Source of the DNA: Macrococcus capreoli
GTDB taxonomy: Bacteria > Bacillota > Bacilli > Staphylococcales > Staphylococcaceae
Direction: 5' to 3'
DNA: 64,000 nt
Assembly (NCBI RefSeq): GCF_025628935.1
Contig: NZ_JAOTIS010000007.1
Span: forward strand, 62,001 to 126,000
Part shown: piece by piece, positions 8,981 through 18,053 of the stretch
How positions within the stretch are numbered: position 1 is the stretch's first letter
Layout: every line of letters starts with the position of its first letter
The notes under the pieces: model-generated
Told to the model about the DNA's origin: nothing
The model's input: only the letters and a program-made list of their open reading frames with translations
Database searches by the model: none
Position numbers and translations under genes: made by a program

Positions 8981-9937
8981 ATGAAGATATTATATGCAGG
9001 TCTCATACTCTTATTACTATCTGTAATATCGGTGTTTATCGGTGTTGTAGAGATTTCACCGAAAAGTTTAATGCATTTAACAGAGAATCAATGGAATGTT
9101 TTATTAAATAGTAGATTTCCACGTACGTTATCCATTATTTTAGCCGGAGCAGCTTTAAGTGTTGCCGGCCTACTGATGCAGCAATTAACGCGTAATAAGT
9201 TTGTATCGCCAACGACTGCCGGAACGATGGATTTCGCAAAGTTAGGTGTACTCGTATCAATGATTTTCTTTACGGAAGTTCATATTTTGATAAAGCTTAC
9301 GATGAGTATATTGGCAGCCGTTATCGGGACGCTTTCATTTATGTGGATTGTAAAGAAGATTAAATATAAAGACGCAATATTTATACCGCTCGTTGGTTTA
9401 ATGTTAGGTAATATTGTTTCAAGTATTGCAACGTTCTTAGCACTACGATTTAATGTTGTGCAAAGCTTATCTAACTTTTTTGTAGGGGATTTCTCGATGA
9501 TCACGAAAGGGCGTTATGAAGTACTAATCTTAATTGTCCCGATGGTCATACTCGTTTATATCTTTGCGCATCACTTCACGATTGTCGGTATGGGTGAATC
9601 ATTTAGTAAGAATTTAGGTATCTCTTATGAGAAAATGATGCACTTAGGCGTAATTATTGCTGCTGTTGTATCAGCGACAGTAGTCGTGACGATTGGGATA
9701 CTACCATTCCTTGGGTTGATTGTTCCGAATATCGTTGCAATTTATGCAGGTGATCATTTAGAACGTGCGGTACCATATACTGCTTTACTTGGAGCGATTA
9801 TAGTAATGATCGCTGATATCTTTAGTCGTCTGATTATATTCCCGTACGAGATTCCAATTGGATTAACTTTAGGTATTCTTGGCAGTGTTGTATTTTTAGT
9901 TATTTTACTGAAAAGGAGAAATTCATATGCATCCTAA
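8981..9937 (+). CDS. Siderophore ABC importer permease 1 (FecCD family)
   Basis: 318-residue FecCD/BtuC-type permease with many hydrophobic helices. Landmarks are RFPRTLSIILAGAALSVAGLLMQQLTRNKFVSPTTAGTMD near the N-terminus, which is the standard first cytoplasmic-to-membrane block, and GILPFLGLIVPNIVAIYAGDH, which holds the coupling helix that meets the ATPase. It forms a heterodimer with the next product. The ribosome site is TTAGGAG, 92 bases after the binding-protein gene. The stop overlaps the start of permease 2 by 11 bases. Order (binding protein, permease, permease, ATPase) differs from staphylococcal sstABCD, where the lipoprotein is last. Confidence 0.92.
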   Translation: MKILYAGLILLLLSVISVFIGVVEISPKSLMHLTENQWNVLLNSRFPRTLSIILAGAALSVAGLLMQQLTRNKFVSPTTAGTMDFAKLGVLVSMIFFTEVHILIKLTMSILAAVIGTLSFMWIVKKIKYKDAIFIPLVGLMLGNIVSSIATFLALRFNVVQSLSNFFVGDFSMITKGRYEVLILIVPMVILVYIFAHHFTIVGMGESFSKNLGISYEKMMHLGVIIAAVVSATVVVTIGILPFLGLIVPNIVAIYAGDHLERAVPYTALLGAIIVMIADIFSRLIIFPYEIPIGLTLGILGSVVFLVILLKRRNSYAS

Positions 9938-10880
9938 TATGAAGAAAATTATGATGTTAATCCTCGTTGTAGTGTTGCTAATCACTGGATTTATCCTAAT
10001 TCAACTTAACTTTAATGCACTCAACTATTTATTGCCGACGAGAATTCGAAAGGTTATTGCGATTATCCTGGTAGGAGCAGCGATTGGTGTATCATCTCTC
10101 ATTTTTCAGACGATTACTGAGAATAATCTATTAACACCGTCTGTTATTGGTTTGGATGCTGTATATTTATTCTTACAGACGATGATTATCTTTATATTCG
10201 GTCAAATGGGAGACCAAATCTTTAATGTCTATACGAATTTTGCATTATCAGTCGTTTGTATGATTGTGTTTACATTACTGCTCTTTAGACTGGTCTTCAA
10301 AAATTCAACTTCTGTTTATTTCGTATTATTGTTTGGTTTGGTGATGGGGACATTCTTTCAAAGTTTATCAAGCTTTATGAATATGGTGATGAATCCGGAT
10401 GACTTCCTATTAGTACAGGATAAACTCTTTGCCAGTTTCAATACGGTGAATGAAAAGTTACTGTTCATTAGTGCAATCATTATCATATTATCGCTCGTTT
10501 ATATCTATAGAAATAATTACCGTTTAGATGTCATGAGGCTTGGTAAAGACCATGCGATTAACTTAGGTGTAAACGTTAATCGTCTGACAAAAGCAATGTT
10601 ATTAATTGTCTCAATATTAGTAAGCGTTTCTACTGCGCTTGTTGGTCCGATTACATTCTTAGGCATTATCGTGTGTAATATCGCATACCAGTATTTAAAT
10701 ACATACAAACATCAGCCGCTAGTAATCGCAACGATACTCATTTCTATCATTACATTACTAATGGGTCAGATGGCTAATCAATATTTGTTTGAAGGCAGTT
10801 CTGAGATAACGATTATGATTAACTTATTCGGTGGTATTTATTTCATTTACCTACTATTCAGGGAGGGTGCACATGATTAA
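9927..10880 (+). CDS. Siderophore ABC importer permease 2 (FecCD family)
   Basis: 317-residue FecCD-type permease, partner of the preceding one. It has the conserved LPTRIRKVIAIILVGAAIGVSSLIFQTITENNLLTPSVIGLD block, but the coupling-helix region is GPITFLGIIVCNIAYQYL, a little divergent from GxxxFxGLxxPH as is usual for the second half of YclNO/SstAB-type pairs. AAAGGAG precedes the first ATG. It overlaps its neighbours at both ends, a sign of tight co-translation. Confidence 0.91.
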   Translation: MHPNMKKIMMLILVVVLLITGFILIQLNFNALNYLLPTRIRKVIAIILVGAAIGVSSLIFQTITENNLLTPSVIGLDAVYLFLQTMIIFIFGQMGDQIFNVYTNFALSVVCMIVFTLLLFRLVFKNSTSVYFVLLFGLVMGTFFQSLSSFMNMVMNPDDFLLVQDKLFASFNTVNEKLLFISAIIIILSLVYIYRNNYRLDVMRLGKDHAINLGVNVNRLTKAMLLIVSILVSVSTALVGPITFLGIIVCNIAYQYLNTYKHQPLVIATILISIITLLMGQMANQYLFEGSSEITIMINLFGGIYFIYLLFREGAHD

Positions 10881-11679
10881 CGTAAAGCATATTTACAAAA
10901 CAATTGGTAAGAAAGAAATATTAACAGATGTATCAGCAACAATTAATAAAGGTAAGATTACGGCGATTATAGGGCCGAATGGCGCCGGGAAATCAACGTT
11001 ATTATCAGCGATTACACGACTATCAGACTTTGATAGTGGGGAAGTGTTGCTTGATGACAAACCGTTACACAAGATGAAATCTGAAGATATTGCGATGCAA
11101 CTTGCTGTACTAAAGCAAAGTAACCATACAAACTTGAAGATTACAGTTCGTGAGCTTGTTAACTTCGGACGATTTCCGTATTCGAAAGGCAGACTGACGA
11201 AAGAAGATCAACGTATCGTAGATGAGGCGCTGGAATACTTAGTGCTGGAAGAAATTCAGGACCGCTATGTTGATGAATTAAGTGGGGGTCAGAAGCAACG
11301 AGCGTATATTGCGATGACGTTAGCACAGGATACGGATTATATCTTTTTAGATGAACCATTAAACAATTTGGACATGAAACATTCTGTTCAGATGATGCAG
11401 TTGTTACGACGTTTAGTCCGTGAGAAAAATAAAACAATTGTGATCGTAATTCACGATATTAACTTTGCATCTTGCTATGCAGATGATATCATTGCACTTA
11501 AGGACGGAGAAGTGTTACTTGAAGGTCCAAAAGAAGAGGTCATTACGACTGAGAAATTGAAAGCCGTGTATGATATGGATATCAATATTGAATGTATCTT
11601 CGGTCAACAAATTTGTGTATACTTTGATGATGAGAACATGTCGGTGGATGAATTTATTGAAGAAGTGCAAGTCGTCTAA
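10873..11679 (+). CDS. Siderophore ABC importer ATPase (FepC/YclP-like)
   Basis: 268-residue ATP-binding subunit. Walker A is GPNGAGKST, the Q-loop follows at LAVLKQ, the ABC signature is LSGGQKQR, Walker B is DYIFLDEPLNNLD and the switch His is in IVIHDINFA. The start at 10873 is preceded by GGGAGGG and overlaps the permease 2 stop; the frame that opens at 10831 lies inside permease 2. It powers uptake through the two FecCD permeases. It may also power other importers without an ATPase, such as the pair at 33-35 kb, but that is only a suggestion. Confidence 0.95.
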   Translation: MINVKHIYKTIGKKEILTDVSATINKGKITAIIGPNGAGKSTLLSAITRLSDFDSGEVLLDDKPLHKMKSEDIAMQLAVLKQSNHTNLKITVRELVNFGRFPYSKGRLTKEDQRIVDEALEYLVLEEIQDRYVDELSGGQKQRAYIAMTLAQDTDYIFLDEPLNNLDMKHSVQMMQLLRRLVREKNKTIVIVIHDINFASCYADDIIALKDGEVLLEGPKEEVITTEKLKAVYDMDINIECIFGQQICVYFDDENMSVDEFIEEVQVV

Positions 11680-11704
11680 AATCTAAAATAGAGAAGAGAA
11701 GCTA

Positions 11705-12238
11705 ATGATGAAAGAGATATTTACGAAGAAATTTCTAATGATGATACTTGTATTGTTGGGGATATTTGCTATTGGGATTACTATACAGAATTTAATGAAC
11801 CCACAGCAATTTCCGAAAGTGACGAAAAGTCAGATTGCAGATTTTGAGAAGATGCGCTTTAAGACGCAGGATGAAGCTAGTGAAGCGGTGAAAGAGAAGT
11901 TGTTTAAGGGTGTGAAAGAAAGCAGTTTATCTTTAGCTTCACATGAAGGTACACCAGGGATTGGGATTCATGCTTTTTATGATGGAAAGACGAAAGATTA
12001 TGTAACGACGTATTATGTCATTAAAAATAAAGCCGACTATCAAGTGAAAATCGGTAAAGTGAATGTGACGTATCAAAAAGGTGATAAAAAAATGTGGACC
12101 GATAACATCGATGGTCATCAATATGATTGTTATATTAATGATTACCGACGATTCAGAGATGATATTGCAAAAGAGGGTACAACATCAACAGCACCATTGC
12201 ATAATGACGGAGCAATTCATATCGTTCAGAAAAAATAA
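11705..12238 (+). CDS. Unknown membrane-anchored protein at end of iron-uptake operon
   Basis: 177 residues, not recognised. A single N-terminal membrane helix (FLMMILVLLGIFAIGITI) is followed by an extracytoplasmic domain of about 145 residues with no Cys pair and no lipobox. The domain has alternating beta-type segments (GIHAFYDGKTKDYVTTYYVIKN, YQVKIGKVNVTYQKGDKK), a lone Cys (YDCYINDYRRF) and an end GAIHIVQKK. It starts 25 bases after the ATPase stop with a GAAGAG-type ribosome site and no promoter in the gap, so it is probably co-transcribed and iron-controlled. It might be a surface accessory factor for siderophore uptake; nothing in the sequence proves this. Confidence 0.7.
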   Translation: MMKEIFTKKFLMMILVLLGIFAIGITIQNLMNPQQFPKVTKSQIADFEKMRFKTQDEASEAVKEKLFKGVKESSLSLASHEGTPGIGIHAFYDGKTKDYVTTYYVIKNKADYQVKIGKVNVTYQKGDKKMWTDNIDGHQYDCYINDYRRFRDDIAKEGTTSTAPLHNDGAIHIVQKK

Positions 12239-12360
12239 AACTAGGAATGGGTTTATTTTTTTTATCCAAAAAAGTATACAAGTGGACTTGGTTGTTTAGT
12301 ATGGAGGTGTTGACGGATCGTTGATGGAGATTGCCCGTTGAGCACTACTATACGTACAAA

Positions 12361-12400
12361 AATCAAACAAAATGCCCGTTTAGTATAACCAAACGGGCAT
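12361..12400 (-). terminator. Rho-independent terminator of hemQ
   Basis: ATGCCCGTTT and AAACGGGCAT form a 10-bp stem (12372-12400); on the minus strand it is followed by TTTTGTTTGATTTTT. Confidence 0.87.
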
Positions 12401-12414
12401 CGTCACAACGCATA

Positions 12415-13164
12415 TTAAACTGTAAATAAACCTTGTAAATCTTCTGTTTTTAAGATGTTACCAACATAGAATGAACCGAATTCACCGTAACGTGCTGATA
12501 CTTCATCGAAACGCATTTCGTATACTAATTTCTTGAATTGTAATACGTCATCAGAGAATAATGTTACACCCCACTCGTAATCATCAAATCCGACAGAACC
12601 TGTGATGAACTGTTTCACGATACCTGCGTATCCGCGACCAATCATACCGTGAGAACGCATTAAACCTTTACGGTGATCCATGTCTAACATGTACCAGTTA
12701 TCTTCGCCTTGTCGACGTTTGTCCATTGGGTAGAAACATACATATTCAGAACGTGGTAATTCTGGATATAATCTTGCTTTAATATGTGGATTTTCATATG
12801 GATCTTCATCAGAACCTTGTGCAAGGTAGTTACTTAACTCAATCACTGAAACATATGAATATGTTGGGATTAAGTAATCACGGATTGCTAATTTGTTGAA
12901 TTCCGTTTCAACAGCTGTTAAATCTTTCATTTCAGGACGTAACATCCAAAGCATTAAGTCCGCTTTTTGACCTGTAATGTTATAAAGTGCGTAAGAACCT
13001 TCTTTCGCCACATGATTAGCTTCTAATTTATTGATGAATGCACTTAATTCGTCTACCATTTTTGTACGGTCTTCAGCTTCAACTAATTTTAAACTTGTGA
13101 AGTCAATTGCGTAGAATAAGTGTAAACTATACCAACCATCTAATGTTTTTGCTGCTTCGTTCAT
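12415..13164 (-). CDS. hemQ: Coproheme decarboxylase HemQ
   Basis: 249-residue chlorite-dismutase-family protein that turns coproheme III into haem b, the last step of the coproporphyrin-dependent pathway of Gram-positive bacteria. The reactive Tyr is at residue 145 ([11 protein letters not shown]) and the proximal His at residue 172 ([12 protein letters not shown]), the positions described for firmicute HemQ. Length fits the family. The gene is divergent from pta, the same arrangement as in staphylococci. AGAGGAG lies just before the start, and a Fur/PerR-like box lies further upstream. The other haem genes are not in this window. Confidence 0.96.
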   Translation of the reverse strand: MNEAAKTLDGWYSLHLFYAIDFTSLKLVEAEDRTKMVDELSAFINKLEANHVAKEGSYALYNITGQKADLMLWMLRPEMKDLTAVETEFNKLAIRDYLIPTYSYVSVIELSNYLAQGSDEDPYENPHIKARLYPELPRSEYVCFYPMDKRRQGEDNWYMLDMDHRKGLMRSHGMIGRGYAGIVKQFITGSVGFDDYEWGVTLFSDDVLQFKKLVYEMRFDEVSARYGEFGSFYVGNILKTEDLQGLFTV

Positions 13165-13182
13165 TATTCATCTCTCCTCTAA

Positions 13183-13197
13183 TTGTAATCATTATCA
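13183..13197 (-). promoter_or_regulatory. Fur/PerR-like box upstream of hemQ
   Basis: The minus strand reads TGATAATGATTACAA, close to the 7-1-7 inverted repeat TGATAATNATTATCA, about 20 bases before the hemQ start. It may mediate iron or peroxide control. Fur and PerR boxes cannot be told apart by eye. Confidence 0.5.
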
Positions 13198-13317
13198 TTC
13201 TATCATATCTAAATTAATATGTATCTTCGTAGAAATATTAAATTGATAACGTGTAATTTCTATAAAAAGAGTCTATAATGAGTGATGGGGATGAATTAAA
13301 ATATTCGGGAGGCTATT

Positions 13318-14307
13318 ATGGCTAAATTATTAGATGTATTAAATGAAAAACTTTCAGGTAAAAACGTTAAGATTGTATTACCAGAAGGTAATGACGAGCG
13401 TGTATTACAAGCTGCTGTTGAATTACACAAAGGTGACAAAGTATCACCAATCGTATTAGGTAACGCTGAAGAAGTTAAAGCACTTGCTGAAAAGTTAAAT
13501 ATTTCAATCGAAGGTATTGAAGTAATCGATCCAACAACAAGTGAATTACGCGAAGAGTTAATCGCGAAATTTGTTGAACGCCGTAAAGGTAAAGCAACTG
13601 AAGAACAAGCAACAGAAATGTTAAAAGACCCTAACTACTTCGGTACAATGTTAGTTTACACTGGCCGTGCTGCTGGATTAGTATCAGGTGCTGCACATTC
13701 TACAGCTGACACTGTACGCCCTGCATTACAAATCATCAAGACGAAACCAGGCGTATCTCGTACATCAGGTGTATTCTTCATGATTCGTGAAGACGAGCAA
13801 TATTTAATGGGAGATTGTGCAATCAACCCAACATTAGATGCAGCTGCTTTAGCTGAAATCGGCATCGAATCTGCTAAGACAGCAAAAGCATTCGGTATGG
13901 AACCTAAAGTTGCAATGTTAAGTTTCTCTACTAAAGGTTCAGCGAAAACACCTGAAACTGAAAAAGTTGTAGAAGCGACTAAATTAGCACAAGAAAAATT
14001 AGCATCTGAGTCTGACTTAGAAGGCGTAGTAATCGACGGAGAATTCCAATTTGATGCTGCATTCGTACCATCAGTAGCAGCGAAAAAAGCACCAGAATCA
14101 CCAATTCAAGGTGACGCAAACGTATTCGTATTCCCTAGCTTAGAAGCGGGAAATATCGGTTACAAAATTGCGCAACGTTTAGGTGGATTTGATGCAGTTG
14201 GACCAATCTTACAAGGATTAAATGCACCAGTGAATGATTTATCACGTGGATGTTCAACTGAAGACGTTGTATCATTATCAATCATTACTGCAGCGCAATC
14301 TTTATAA
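13318..14307 (+). CDS. pta: Phosphate acetyltransferase
   Basis: 329-residue short-form Pta (also called EutD), which interconverts acetyl-CoA and acetyl phosphate in the Pta-AckA overflow pathway. Family features are KIVLPEGNDERVLQAA at the start, LVYTGRAAGLVSGAAHSTADTVRPALQIIKT, and the C-terminal NVFVFPSLEAGNIGYKIAQRLGG. Codon use is strongly biased, as expected for an abundant enzyme. A -10 TATAAT lies at 13274-13279 and GGGAGG precedes the ATG. lipL follows after 3 bases. Confidence 0.97.
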   Translation: MAKLLDVLNEKLSGKNVKIVLPEGNDERVLQAAVELHKGDKVSPIVLGNAEEVKALAEKLNISIEGIEVIDPTTSELREELIAKFVERRKGKATEEQATEMLKDPNYFGTMLVYTGRAAGLVSGAAHSTADTVRPALQIIKTKPGVSRTSGVFFMIREDEQYLMGDCAINPTLDAAALAEIGIESAKTAKAFGMEPKVAMLSFSTKGSAKTPETEKVVEATKLAQEKLASESDLEGVVIDGEFQFDAAFVPSVAAKKAPESPIQGDANVFVFPSLEAGNIGYKIAQRLGGFDAVGPILQGLNAPVNDLSRGCSTEDVVSLSIITAAQSL

Positions 14308-14310
14308 TAG

Positions 14311-15150
14311 ATGACAAAGTCAATTTTTGAAGAAAATTGGCAATACGTTGATCATACGCGAGGACTGCAGCCAATGCAGTCCTTTGCTTTTGATGATATG
14401 TATTGTCATTTGAATGGTCAGGAGAATCACGACAGTGTGGTACGCACGTGGATTCATGACCATGTTGTTATTCTGGGTATACATGATGCAAGACTCCCTT
14501 ACATTGCAAAGGGTATCGAATTTCTTAACAATCATGGATATGGCGCAATCGTTCGTAATTCTGGTGGACTTGGTGTCGTACTGGATGCTGGAGTACTGAA
14601 TATTTCACTCATATTTCCAGGTTCTATTACGTATCCGATAGATGCGGGGTATGAATTTATGTATGAACTGATACAGGAAATGTTTAAGGAGTATCATAAA
14701 CACATCGAAGCGAAAGAAATCACACACTCATATTGCCCGGGTAGTTATGATTTAAGTATTGATAACAAGAAATTTGCCGGGATTTCTCAACGTCGTGTGA
14801 AAGATGGGATTGCTGTGCAAATCTATCTTTGTGTGGAAGGAAGCGGGAGCGCACGTGCTGAACTGATGCGACAGTTTTATGAAGTGGCACTTCGCGGTGA
14901 AACTACGAAATTCACGTATCCAGATATTGAGCCTGCATGTATGGCAAGCTTATCTGAATTGCTTGGGGTGGAGCTTACAGTGGATGAAGTAATCTTCAAA
15001 TTACTGTACGCCATGAAAGATTTAGGTGCAACTTTATCAAATAATGAGATGACAGATGATATGTGGACGTTGTATAATAATTACTTCGAACGCATGATTG
15101 AACGAAATTCAAAAATAAAAATAAATCAAGGTGGTGAATCAAATGCGTAA
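14311..15150 (+). CDS. lipL: Octanoyl-[GcvH]:protein N-octanoyltransferase LipL
   Basis: 279-residue member of the lipoate ligase fold that moves octanoyl or lipoyl from GcvH to the E2 subunits of 2-oxoacid dehydrogenases. It has [24 protein letters not shown] in place of the ATP-ligase RRxxGGGxV motif, and the catalytic Cys (about residue 142) in the [22 protein letters not shown] region, with the conserved Lys after it. These separate LipL from LplA ligases. It follows pta by 3 bases, an order known from staphylococci, and the next gene overlaps its end. Confidence 0.92.
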   Translation: MTKSIFEENWQYVDHTRGLQPMQSFAFDDMYCHLNGQENHDSVVRTWIHDHVVILGIHDARLPYIAKGIEFLNNHGYGAIVRNSGGLGVVLDAGVLNISLIFPGSITYPIDAGYEFMYELIQEMFKEYHKHIEAKEITHSYCPGSYDLSIDNKKFAGISQRRVKDGIAVQIYLCVEGSGSARAELMRQFYEVALRGETTKFTYPDIEPACMASLSELLGVELTVDEVIFKLLYAMKDLGATLSNNEMTDDMWTLYNNYFERMIERNSKIKINQGGESNA

Positions 15151-15469
15151 TAAGTTTCAAGTATGCGATGATTGCCAAGGTGTGTGTTTAAGAACATTAC
15201 TACCGAAATTAGAGAAGTTAGATCCAGATGCTGAAGTTGAAATCGCATGCCAGTCTTACTGTGGACCTGGTAGACGAAAAACTTTCGCATTTGTAAATAA
15301 CCGTCCTTTGGCAGCCGCAACTGAAGAAGAATTACTTGAGAAAGTAAAGAAACGTTTAGCACAGAAACGCGATCCGGAAGAGGAAGCGCGACTTGCGAAA
15401 CGTAACGCAGAACGTAAACGTCGATTAGACGAACAGAATGCGAAGTTGAAAGAGAAATTGAATAGATAA
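15143..15469 (+). CDS. DUF1450 family protein
   Basis: 108-residue protein with a small Cys-rich N-terminal domain ([11 protein letters not shown], then [24 protein letters not shown]) of the DUF1450 group, which is thought to have a thioredoxin-like fold. The second half is a highly charged coiled helix ([23 protein letters not shown]). The start at 15143 follows GGTGG; the frame from 15131 lies in lipL. No function is known; the paired cysteines suggest metal or thiol chemistry. A repeat element begins 7 bases after the stop. Confidence 0.82.
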   Translation: MRNKFQVCDDCQGVCLRTLLPKLEKLDPDAEVEIACQSYCGPGRRKTFAFVNNRPLAAATEEELLEKVKKRLAQKRDPEEEARLAKRNAERKRRLDEQNAKLKEKLNR

Positions 15470-15476
15470 AACATAC

Positions 15477-15575
15477 TGTCGACAAAGCGGTTAGTCGCTG
15501 AAAAACTGGTGAAAACCCATCAGAAATCGTTCTTTGATTTAGGTTGAGTTTTGTTTTTGTCGAAAGGGCTGAAAT
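15477..15575 (+). repeat. Structured intergenic repeat, copy 1 (degenerate)
   Basis: CTGTCGACAAAGCG, then AACTGGTGAAAA, then the invariant GAAATCGTTCTTTGATTT. It lines up with the copy after the LysM-CHAP gene (53301-53469) and shares its apical loop with the copy after argS. The second half-unit seen in those copies is missing here. Confidence 0.75.
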
Positions 15576-15577
15576 GA

Positions 15578-15605
15578 GGCTGGGATTAAGTTCCCGGTCT
15601 TTTTT
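15578..15605 (+). terminator. Rho-independent terminator of the pta-lipL-DUF1450 operon
   Basis: GGCTGGGA pairs with TCCCGGTC (two wobble pairs) around a short loop, followed by TTTTTT. Confidence 0.75.
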
Positions 15606-15672
15606 GTTTCTTAACCCTCTTTACAATCCTACATACTTCTTTAATGTAAATTTACATGAGTTTAACATCCTT

Positions 15673-15701
15673 TTGATAAGATTAATTTGTATAACTATAA
15701 G
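15673..15701 (+). promoter_or_regulatory. SigA-type promoter for the ATP-grasp gene
   Basis: -35 TTGATA (15673-15678), 17-base spacer, -10 TATAAG (15696-15701), about 30 bases before the GTG start. Confidence 0.6.
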
Positions 15702-15730
15702 GTCGAATTAATAGAAGGGTGGAACGATTC

Positions 15731-16843
15731 GTGCAACGTATATTAATTACTGGTGCTCGTGCGCCAATTTCATACGAAGTTGTTCAGCAACAGGTCGCAC
15801 TAGGCAGAACAGTATTCTTAACGGACTCTACCAAAAAGGTCAGCATCAAGAATTCTAAATTTATCGAAGCATTTATTCAAACGACGTCACCACGATTCTC
15901 TACTGAAGAATATATTAACGACATTAATAATATTGTTAAAGAACACAATATCGATTTAATCATCCCATTAAACGAAGAATCATTTTATTTATCATACATG
16001 AAAGACAAACTCATCGCGCCTGTATGGGTTGAAGATATCACTAAAATGCTTTCAGTGCATAACAAGTATAACTTCACAAAATTAATTGATGCGATGGGCT
16101 TTAAAGTACCAGATACGAAATATGTTATGAATCAGAATGACTTAACAACGTTTATAAACGATTTCCCGGGTGATGAATATATCGTTAAACAGCCTTACGG
16201 TCGTTTCGGTCAATCAGTGCGAAAACTTACACGTATGTCTTTAGAGAATGACAACATGATCGAGTTCCCATTCATGATTCAGACGCTAATTAAAGGTACT
16301 GAATGGTGTTCATATAGTTTTGCTAAAGATGGTGAAACTTTATCAACTTCTTTATATTTATCAAATACACACGATAGCTATAATTGTTCAACACACTTCA
16401 CTTCTGAGAAGAATTCAGAGTTACAGGAGATTATTGAAGCAGTAATCAAGAACTTGAACTGGTCTTATCAAATCGCCTTTGACGTCATTAAATGTGACAC
16501 AACTGGTGAATACTACTTTATCGAATGTAATCCACGTGCGACGAATGGTGCATTATTTATGCAACCTGAAGTATGGGAATTAAAGCAATGTGCACCGAAA
16601 TACGAAGCACGTCAATTAATTTTCGTATCATTATATAACTTCATTATGCGACCTAAGAAACATAATTTAGAACGATTAAAATATGGAAAAGATATATTCT
16701 GGCACCCAAGTGAGAAATCAATATTCTTTGAACAAATCATCAGTGGTGCACAGTGGTGGTTTGAAGCGAAGACGCAGAAGACAACAGTTAATACGATCAC
16801 AACGTATGATATCGAATGGAATGAAGACATTGTAAATCTATAG
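15731..16843 (+). CDS. ATP-grasp domain protein, substrate unknown
   Basis: 370-residue ATP-grasp enzyme. The N-terminal part has a nucleotide-type pre-ATP-grasp domain (QRILITGARAPISYEVVQQQ, then IDLIIPLNEESFYLSY). The ATP-grasp core follows: VHNKYNFTKLIDAMGFKVPDT, EYIVKQPYGRFGQS (ATP-binding Lys and flexible loop), IQTLIKGTEWCSYSF, and the metal-binding YYFIECNPRATNG (Glu and Asn). ATP-grasp ligases join a carboxylate to an amine or thiol through an acyl phosphate. GTG 15731 is preferred because GGGTGG is about 7 nt before it; GTG 15719 is possible. The next gene, a large GNAT-like protein, is 17 bases away, suggesting that the two act in one pathway. Confidence 0.8.
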   Translation: MQRILITGARAPISYEVVQQQVALGRTVFLTDSTKKVSIKNSKFIEAFIQTTSPRFSTEEYINDINNIVKEHNIDLIIPLNEESFYLSYMKDKLIAPVWVEDITKMLSVHNKYNFTKLIDAMGFKVPDTKYVMNQNDLTTFINDFPGDEYIVKQPYGRFGQSVRKLTRMSLENDNMIEFPFMIQTLIKGTEWCSYSFAKDGETLSTSLYLSNTHDSYNCSTHFTSEKNSELQEIIEAVIKNLNWSYQIAFDVIKCDTTGEYYFIECNPRATNGALFMQPEVWELKQCAPKYEARQLIFVSLYNFIMRPKKHNLERLKYGKDIFWHPSEKSIFFEQIISGAQWWFEAKTQKTTVNTITTYDIEWNEDIVNL

Positions 16844-16860
16844 ATAAAGAGGTTTTACGA

Positions 16861-17976
16861 ATGGCGATTTATACCAATTTTGAGGATATCCCTTTTAACG
16901 AAGTGGATATCTCTCCTTTTAATAAGGCGTATTTAAAGTATATGATGGAGGGGATCCATCGTGGCATTGAGAATATTCATGCACGTGTTGAAGTCATTCT
17001 GCTAAACGGACAACTTATTCCATACAGTGTTAAAGATGGTGGGAATAAAGAGTCGTGGATTCATTCGTTCACAGGTCAATACATAGATGAAATGCATTCA
17101 GAAGTAGACCGCATGGAAATGCCGGGCGTTATTAAGACGTTAGCGAATCAACTTCTGAATATTGGTCGAACAATCTTAAGATTTACAGGTGAGAAGACGG
17201 TTACTGTATTTCCATCGTTTATGTCGACAACGATGTATGAAGGTTTTGAATTTGACCAAATACAAGAAGTGACAAGAATTCTTGTTGCAAGATTCCCGAA
17301 ACATGCCATTGTTTATCGTACTTTAAATGATAAATTTCATCAGGAGAAGATGAAACAGTTAGCTGGAGTAGGTTATTCTGAGATGATTTCTCGTGCCATT
17401 TACATCTTTGCTCCAAGCGATGGACATAGCAAGAATGAACGTAAAGATTTGAAGAAAGATATGAAACGATTCGAGAAAAGTGGGTATACATTTACGAGTG
17501 AAATTAAAGACGATGAATTTAGTCAGTTGATGCCACTTTATAAACAAGTATATCTGGATAAGTATTCGGACTTTAATCCACATTACACGGAGGACTTCTT
17601 CAGATTTATATATAATGAACTGAATCTTGCATGGTTTGTTGTAAAAGACAGTGATCGTATCATTTCATTTATGGGTGTGAGTCAAACAGGAAATGTGTTA
17701 TTCCCTGCGTATTTTGGAATGGATCAGTCAGTGAAAGGTTTATACTTTATGACAAGTGGGTTACTTTACAATTTTGCAAAGGACAATGGCTATCAAATCA
17801 ATAACAGTGCTGGTGCGAAAGACTATAAATTAGCACGTGGTAGTAGACCATATTTAGAATATCATTATATTTACTATAAGCATTTAAAGATTGTGCCGTT
17901 TGTGAGTTATGCTTTATTCACTAAGGTAGCGACACCATTAGGAAAGTATCTACTAAAAAAGTTGCAGTTTAAGTAA
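16861..17976 (+). CDS. Large GNAT/FemAB-like acyltransferase, unknown substrate
   Basis: 371 residues. The C-terminal half looks like a GNAT or BioF2/FemAB-type transferase: SKNERKDLKKDMKRFEKSGYTF (the RR-K segment typical before such domains), LAWFVVKDSDRIISFMGVSQTGNVLFPAYFGMD, LYFMTSGLLYNFAKDNGYQINNSAGAKDYKLARG. The N-terminal half is a second alpha-beta domain, not recognised. No signal peptide. Ribosome site AAAGAGG. It follows the ATP-grasp gene closely, so a two-step modification (ligation plus acyl or aminoacyl transfer) is a reasonable guess. The products are unknown. Confidence 0.72.
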   Translation: MAIYTNFEDIPFNEVDISPFNKAYLKYMMEGIHRGIENIHARVEVILLNGQLIPYSVKDGGNKESWIHSFTGQYIDEMHSEVDRMEMPGVIKTLANQLLNIGRTILRFTGEKTVTVFPSFMSTTMYEGFEFDQIQEVTRILVARFPKHAIVYRTLNDKFHQEKMKQLAGVGYSEMISRAIYIFAPSDGHSKNERKDLKKDMKRFEKSGYTFTSEIKDDEFSQLMPLYKQVYLDKYSDFNPHYTEDFFRFIYNELNLAWFVVKDSDRIISFMGVSQTGNVLFPAYFGMDQSVKGLYFMTSGLLYNFAKDNGYQINNSAGAKDYKLARGSRPYLEYHYIYYKHLKIVPFVSYALFTKVATPLGKYLLKKLQFK

Positions 17977-18053
17977 TTTTTAATAAATATATTTATTATT
18001 CTGACATTAATAATGTTATAATATGACTATCTTAATTTTAGGCGGTGATGCAC

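Noticed and set aside
12239..12360. Possible small gene after the iron operon
   Set aside because: No frame with both a start and a ribosome site was found; only AT-rich sequence and the hemQ terminator.
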